A DNA stretch of 64,000 nucleotides from Welwitschia mirabilis (Eukaryota; Gnetophyta; Gnetopsida; Welwitschiales), in the NCBI GenBank assembly GCA_051453625.1, contig JBOZIK010000001.1:96596415-96660414 (forward strand), read 5' to 3'. This document shows, in pieces, positions 59,841 through 64,000 of the stretch. Both the position numbers and the translations under genes were made by a program. The notes below the pieces were generated by a model that did not search any database, was not told the DNA's origin, and was given only the letters and a program-made list of their open reading frames with translations. Positions within the stretch are counted from its first letter, which is position 1. Every line of letters starts with the position of its first letter.

Positions 59841-60239
59841 GGTTAATAAAAATCATGCTTTTGTTTAATAGCTTTTGTTAATTTACATATTATACAATTT
59901 TGAATAAATATTTTTACTTATTTTTTAATTCCAATCCAATGATAGGTCTTCCTTACTAATTATAACATTTTGTCTCTACCAACATGCACTACTAATTCAC
60001 TAACATGCTTCTCCTAAATTATACACCTCCTAAGGCTTTTGATCAGAAGGTATAACTAAATTTTATTGTACAATAATTCATTTGTTAAATGATAGTAATT
60101 TTTCTCAACTTATCCATTTTGAAAGTTTTATTAAATCTTGATAAAATCAAGGTACTCATCTCATAAATGTTAAAACTTTTCACAATACCTTAAGTCACTA
60201 CTTTGAATCGTTGACTAAGCGTGCTTGCGACTTTACTTA

Positions 60240-61130
60240 TTATTTTGTTTTCATGCTTTAAATTGAAGGTGAAATTTGTGTATCTCTTCAATACATCCTA
60301 AACACTTGGGGTTTGTTGATCTTTACTTGATAATTAATAAACTTTAATGCTTAATAACCTATCTATAGAATAACATTCTTCCGCAATAAGTAATTCCTTC
60401 ATCTTCATAAAGGTGATATGATGGTGTAAGACTCTTTGTCATCTCTTGAGTATTATCTCTCTACATCATTCAAATTTTCACTAAAATAGGTGACTAGTTG
60501 TTCTTTCTGGCTTACCATCACTATAATGAAAGTATTACTTACATGCATGTTTAATTATAGTGATATCAACATAAGTTCTTTACTAAGCTTATGTTTTAGA
60601 AGTTGGAAATGTTGCCTTGCTAATTCTGTCCATCTAAATATTTTCACCTTACTTTGAAAAGTGTCTTTCATTTGTGATTCTATTCTTATGAAGATATGAA
60701 TGAACTTCCTAAAACTTATCAAAGTATGAAAACTATATACCTAATTAGCATTGTTTAATGTTAATCAATCTTGAATGGCTTTGATTTTTAGATTCATCTA
60801 TAAAGAATGAATTATCATCTCCTCTTATGATGTGACCCATAATGCTATTTCATCCTTTGGGTTTAAATATATCTTCTTAGTAAGGTTTTTGATTCACTCA
60901 CCTTAAAATCTTGCATTCTTCTTGACATGATTTGAACATCTTGTACTTATGAACATTATGATATTTGGTGTTGTATCTCTTTGCATCAATAACATTTTCA
61001 TTCAAATGCATTACTTCTTTGTGAATCTCTTCTTTGGATTTCCACTTTAGGTCATTTATCTATCTTTTATGCTATTGTCCTAGATGATGTATTGCCTTTT
61101 CTCTTTATCCCTTTTTTGAATTCTTAAAAA
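60240..61130 (-). pseudogene. Gypsy RT C-terminal part and RNase H, broken
   Basis: From 60,790 downward the minus strand reads NLKIKAIQD, then SFHTLISFRKFIHIFIRIES (usual SF-GLA-FYRRFI--FS-IA-PL), FRWTELARQHFQLLKHKLS (usual F-WTEEAE-AF--LK--L), VTYFSENLNDVER-YSRDDK (usual -AYFSEKLN-A---YSTYDKE) and LKFINYQVKINK (usual LKYI--Q-KLN). The RNase H DAS motif with the first catalytic Asp is not readable. Confidence 0.8.
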
Positions 61131-61891
61131 TAGATTCTTTATGTTTATGTTTCACCTCCAAGTCATATATGTGGCCTCTAAGGGTTGATAAAGAAAGATC
61201 ATCCTTAATGGATTACTAAAAATCACTTGTATATTTTTTAATCTTCTTATCCTACATCTTCATGTGATTAGCATGAATGCATAATATTAAGAGCTAAAGC
61301 TTAATCATCCATAATTTTATCTCTTTGTTGCATATTCTATTGTTTTTAGAGCATATTCCTCATATGAATCACTAAAATAAATTAGATTTTAACCTCTTAT
61401 GCCGTCACTGAAATAAATTAGATTAAAACCCTATGTACCATGGCATCTCAAGTCTTTATGTGCTCCTTTTCATATGCAAAATAGTCAAATAACATAACTT
61501 GCTTATCTTATTAACTTCCTTTAAGTATAAATAAGCTTTCATTTCTTTAATAAATTTACCAAGTTTTTTAAATTTTTTAATCAAAAGTTCATGTATTTTT
61601 AACCTTTGGAATGTCTTCCTTCATAAATTTCATAAATTTTTTTTCAAATCTGCTTATTCCTTGTGGCTCCTTATTTTCTTTGAATCCCTACCTTAGGGTT
61701 TCTTATTCATCACTAGATTTAAAGTCCTATAGGGAAGGACCTCCATGATGTCTCTTATTCATTAGTAATTCCATTAGTACCTCTAACCTTTAAAGACCCT
61801 CCATTATTACTTGGATAACACCTACTTGCTTACCACCCCTCCCAATGCGCACTTCCATCCTCAAGCTCAGATCAACCTAGTCCTAATTCTA

Positions 61892-61903
61892 TCTCTAGTA
61901 TCA
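61892..61903 (-). other. Probable primer binding site, tRNA-iMet type
   Basis: Plus strand TCTCTAGTATCA matches GCTCTGATACCA at 8 of 12 positions, the mismatches being mostly transitions. The site is upstream of gypsy pol on the minus strand, as expected for a chromovirus. Confidence 0.45.
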
Positions 61904-64000
61904 AAGGGTTTTACATATAATTCATGTCTAAATAATTACCCTAAAGAAGTTTATTTAGATTTTCCTTACCTTATGGAGATTTTTAGAAGTGATTAAATTC
62001 ATTTAAGTACTCTAACTTTCTTAGAAATTTCCCTCTCTAGAAACTTCTAAAACAACTCTGCAAACTTATATATATGTATATATTAACAATCAATTTTCCT
62101 TAAAAATATTTTTAAATTAACATATGTCACTTTCCTAATTATTAAACATGGAACATTTAGCATGATAATATGGATGCGCCATAGGCCTCTCTAAAGTCTA
62201 AGCACCTAGAAGATATTTCTTACATTACTTCTGAGCTACGGTGGACTACTCTCTAGAGGACATAGGAACATGAATCTTCTTAGAAACTTATTGATCAAAC
62301 ATGAATAAAGAAAATATTGTATATTGTAATTCAATTCTATTCATTTCATTTTTGCAAAAACATAATGAAGAATATTTAACTCTCATTCAAACTTGAGATA
62401 ATACATTATATGAAGATGATGGATCATGATATAAGTTAATGCTTCTTAAATCCAACTTAATTCCTTTGGAGGTAAAAACTATTTTTAATTTGTGTCAAGT
62501 GTTTATAATCTCTTAAATTACAATGTTGATAAAATTTTTAAAAGGATATTCCATGCAAATCAAGAAAACAATTAGTTTTATTAAGAAAAAATTAGCTTCA
62601 AAAAAATGAAACATTTGAGAACAAATTTTTCATTATGATCCTAAAAAAATTTGAATAACTATAAAACAAAAGGCATTTTAAAGGAGTTAGGAGAACATAC
62701 AAGGGGAAGAAGCAAATTTTATTTAAACTATATTAGAGGATGAACTTCTACAAAAGCAACTTAGCTAAGTGTTATTATTTCTTTTCACTTATAGATTTGA
62801 ATTAGTAGGGTAATAATGATATCCCATTATTTCAAGATCAAAATAGATAGGCTAGTGTTAGGTCCCTCAAGAAGAGTAGGCATGCCAATAATGTGATTTA
62901 AATATTATCAAAGGTTAGCATCATGTCTTTTTTAAATGTTCTTTAATAGATAACATATAAAATAAATGAAACATCAAAGCCCATAATCTAAGCGAATTAT
63001 TTCAAGTTTTATGCAAGCTTTAGATAATTTTATAAATGAAATATTTCAGTCTCATGATTTGTATTTTTTTTTATCTAATAGATCCTTAGTGTTGCGATGC
63101 CAATTTGTAGGAATTTGATGGTGTATTTAGAGTACTTTTGCAGGACATTTATACAGGTTTAGATGNNNNNNNNNNNNNNNNNNNNNNNNNNNNNNNNNNN
63201 NNNNNNNNNNNNNNNNNNNNNNNNNNNNNNNNNNNNNNNNNNNNNNNNNNNNNNNNNNNNNNNNNTTGTGACAGAAGGATTAGGATCTAAGTAGAATCTC
63301 ATCTCATTTCTATTTCCATTTACTTGCATTTCATCTTCATTTGACATTGCATTTACTTTACTATTTTCTTTCAGTTAAGTAAAAGATAAAATACCAAAAG
63401 CTACCTTTGGAAATCAATTCTCTAACTCTAAGCCTAGTGCCTTCGTTGGGATTACAACATTTAGGTGAACTCCCATCTATATTAGCGTGTGTCTTTTTGC
63501 AAGTTATATCATTTACAGGTTTACCTAAGGACTTCAAGATTATATAAATTCACACAGCAACACTTAGGGTCTTATACATGTTTTTAAAAAATAATTTTTA
63601 GTTTCAATAATTAAGTTTGAAATTAGTTTAAGACCTTAAGCTAATAAGTCTTCCAACAAAGATGGTAATGATTATGAATGGTAATAATAACCATTGAAAT
63701 AATAATTTCTTATTAGTGGAGGTAATGGTAGAAGATCCTGGGTGGCCTTCCTTTCTTTCTTTTTTCTTCTTTTTTTTGGAGGAGGAGGTAGTGGAATTTG
63801 TTGGACCCCAAAAGTATCTATTAGCAAATCAAATTCAAGTGCGCAACCATTAAAAGTCCATTAAAAAAGAGGAATAATCTCAAATCCACAATTACAACAA
63901 ATTAATATTGCAATAGCTAAATTAAGTAATCAGCATGGACTGGACTTTTCTTTGCTTAACATTGTAATTAACATATTGCATACTTAAGAATTTGATGCTT
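61904..64000. other. AT-rich sequence, nothing firmly recognised
   Basis: The first few hundred bases may be the 5' LTR of the gypsy element to the left. A 100-base gap lies at 63,166-63,265. A minus-strand start at 63,347 (MSNEDEMQVNGNRNEM) reaches the gap within about 27 codons and cannot be assigned. Pyrimidine-rich then GGA-rich tracts occur near 63,740-63,795. Confidence 0.45.

Larger units (their letters stand above)
59650..61903 (-). mobile_element. Ty3/gypsy element, chromovirus-like, with internal deletion
   Basis: Minus strand: PBS (61,903-61,892), about 750 bases without a recognised gag, RT C-terminal part (about 61,130-60,640), RNase H (about 60,620-60,240), linker, integrase core (about 59,840-59,650). 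The RT-RNase H-integrase order defines gypsy. Gag, protease and the RT catalytic half are missing or unreadable. LTRs are not firmly placed: the right one would start at 61,904. Confidence 0.75.

Noticed and set aside
55870-62110. Complete gypsy element with LTRs at 55,888 and 61,904
   Set aside because: The similarity between the two ends is limited to short blocks and an RTE fragment and a tandem duplication lie in between; kept only as a weak possibility.

Overview
The window looks like repeat-dense intergenic DNA from a large plant nuclear genome. It is very AT-rich and I find no intact protein-coding gene, no RNA gene and no CRISPR array. The recognisable coding sequence is almost all retrotransposon remains, heavily broken by stops and frameshifts. 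Many stops sit where Gln, Arg or Trp codons are expected, which suggests C-to-T/G-to-A decay of methylated repeats. The element set is typical of seed plants: L1-type LINEs with a DUF4283-like ORF1, an RTE LINE, Tork-like and SIRE-like Ty1/copia, Athila-like and chromovirus-like Ty3/gypsy. The extreme AT richness would fit a slowly purged genome such as a gnetophyte (Welwitschia comes to mind), but the species is a guess. There are 22 runs of N; ten are exactly 100 bases, and at least six of those are flanked by the same sequence on both sides, so some 'tandem duplications' here may be assembly joins.

Layout. 1-4,245: no recognised feature except a (CA)n tract. 4,246-10,153: a complete but decayed Ty1/copia element on the minus strand with two LTRs, PBS, PPT, gag, integrase, reverse transcriptase and RNase H. 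About 11,945-15,542 and 25,349-26,770: two halves of a minus-strand LINE (LINE-A), split by an Athila-like gypsy element (15,543-25,348) that itself holds the tail and LTR of a plus-strand gypsy element and a possible PPR-like fragment. 29,711-36,312: a near full-length plus-strand LINE (LINE-B). 37,315-46,153: a minus-strand LINE (LINE-C) carrying a plus-strand SIRE-like copia fragment (about 39,100-40,625). 46,170-52,090: no recognised coding sequence, but a GC-richer island at 50,890-51,400. 52,094-53,013: minisatellite and LTR-like end. 54,224-55,887: three 556-bp tandem repeats. 57,100-58,440: RTE reverse transcriptase (minus). 58,790-59,250: a 237-bp tandem duplication. 59,650-61,903: gypsy integrase, RNase H, RT and PBS (minus). 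The remainder is unassigned.

Most interesting result. All three L1-type LINEs carry, downstream of reverse transcriptase on the same strand and close to the 3' end, a charged segment followed by a degenerate DnaJ J-domain (12,328-12,498; 35,824-36,002; 37,629-37,806). In LINE-B and LINE-C the J-domain lies between likely target-site duplications. This points to a plant LINE family that acquired a J-domain module at the 3' end of its coding region. I am not aware of a described LINE family with this layout, but I could not search.
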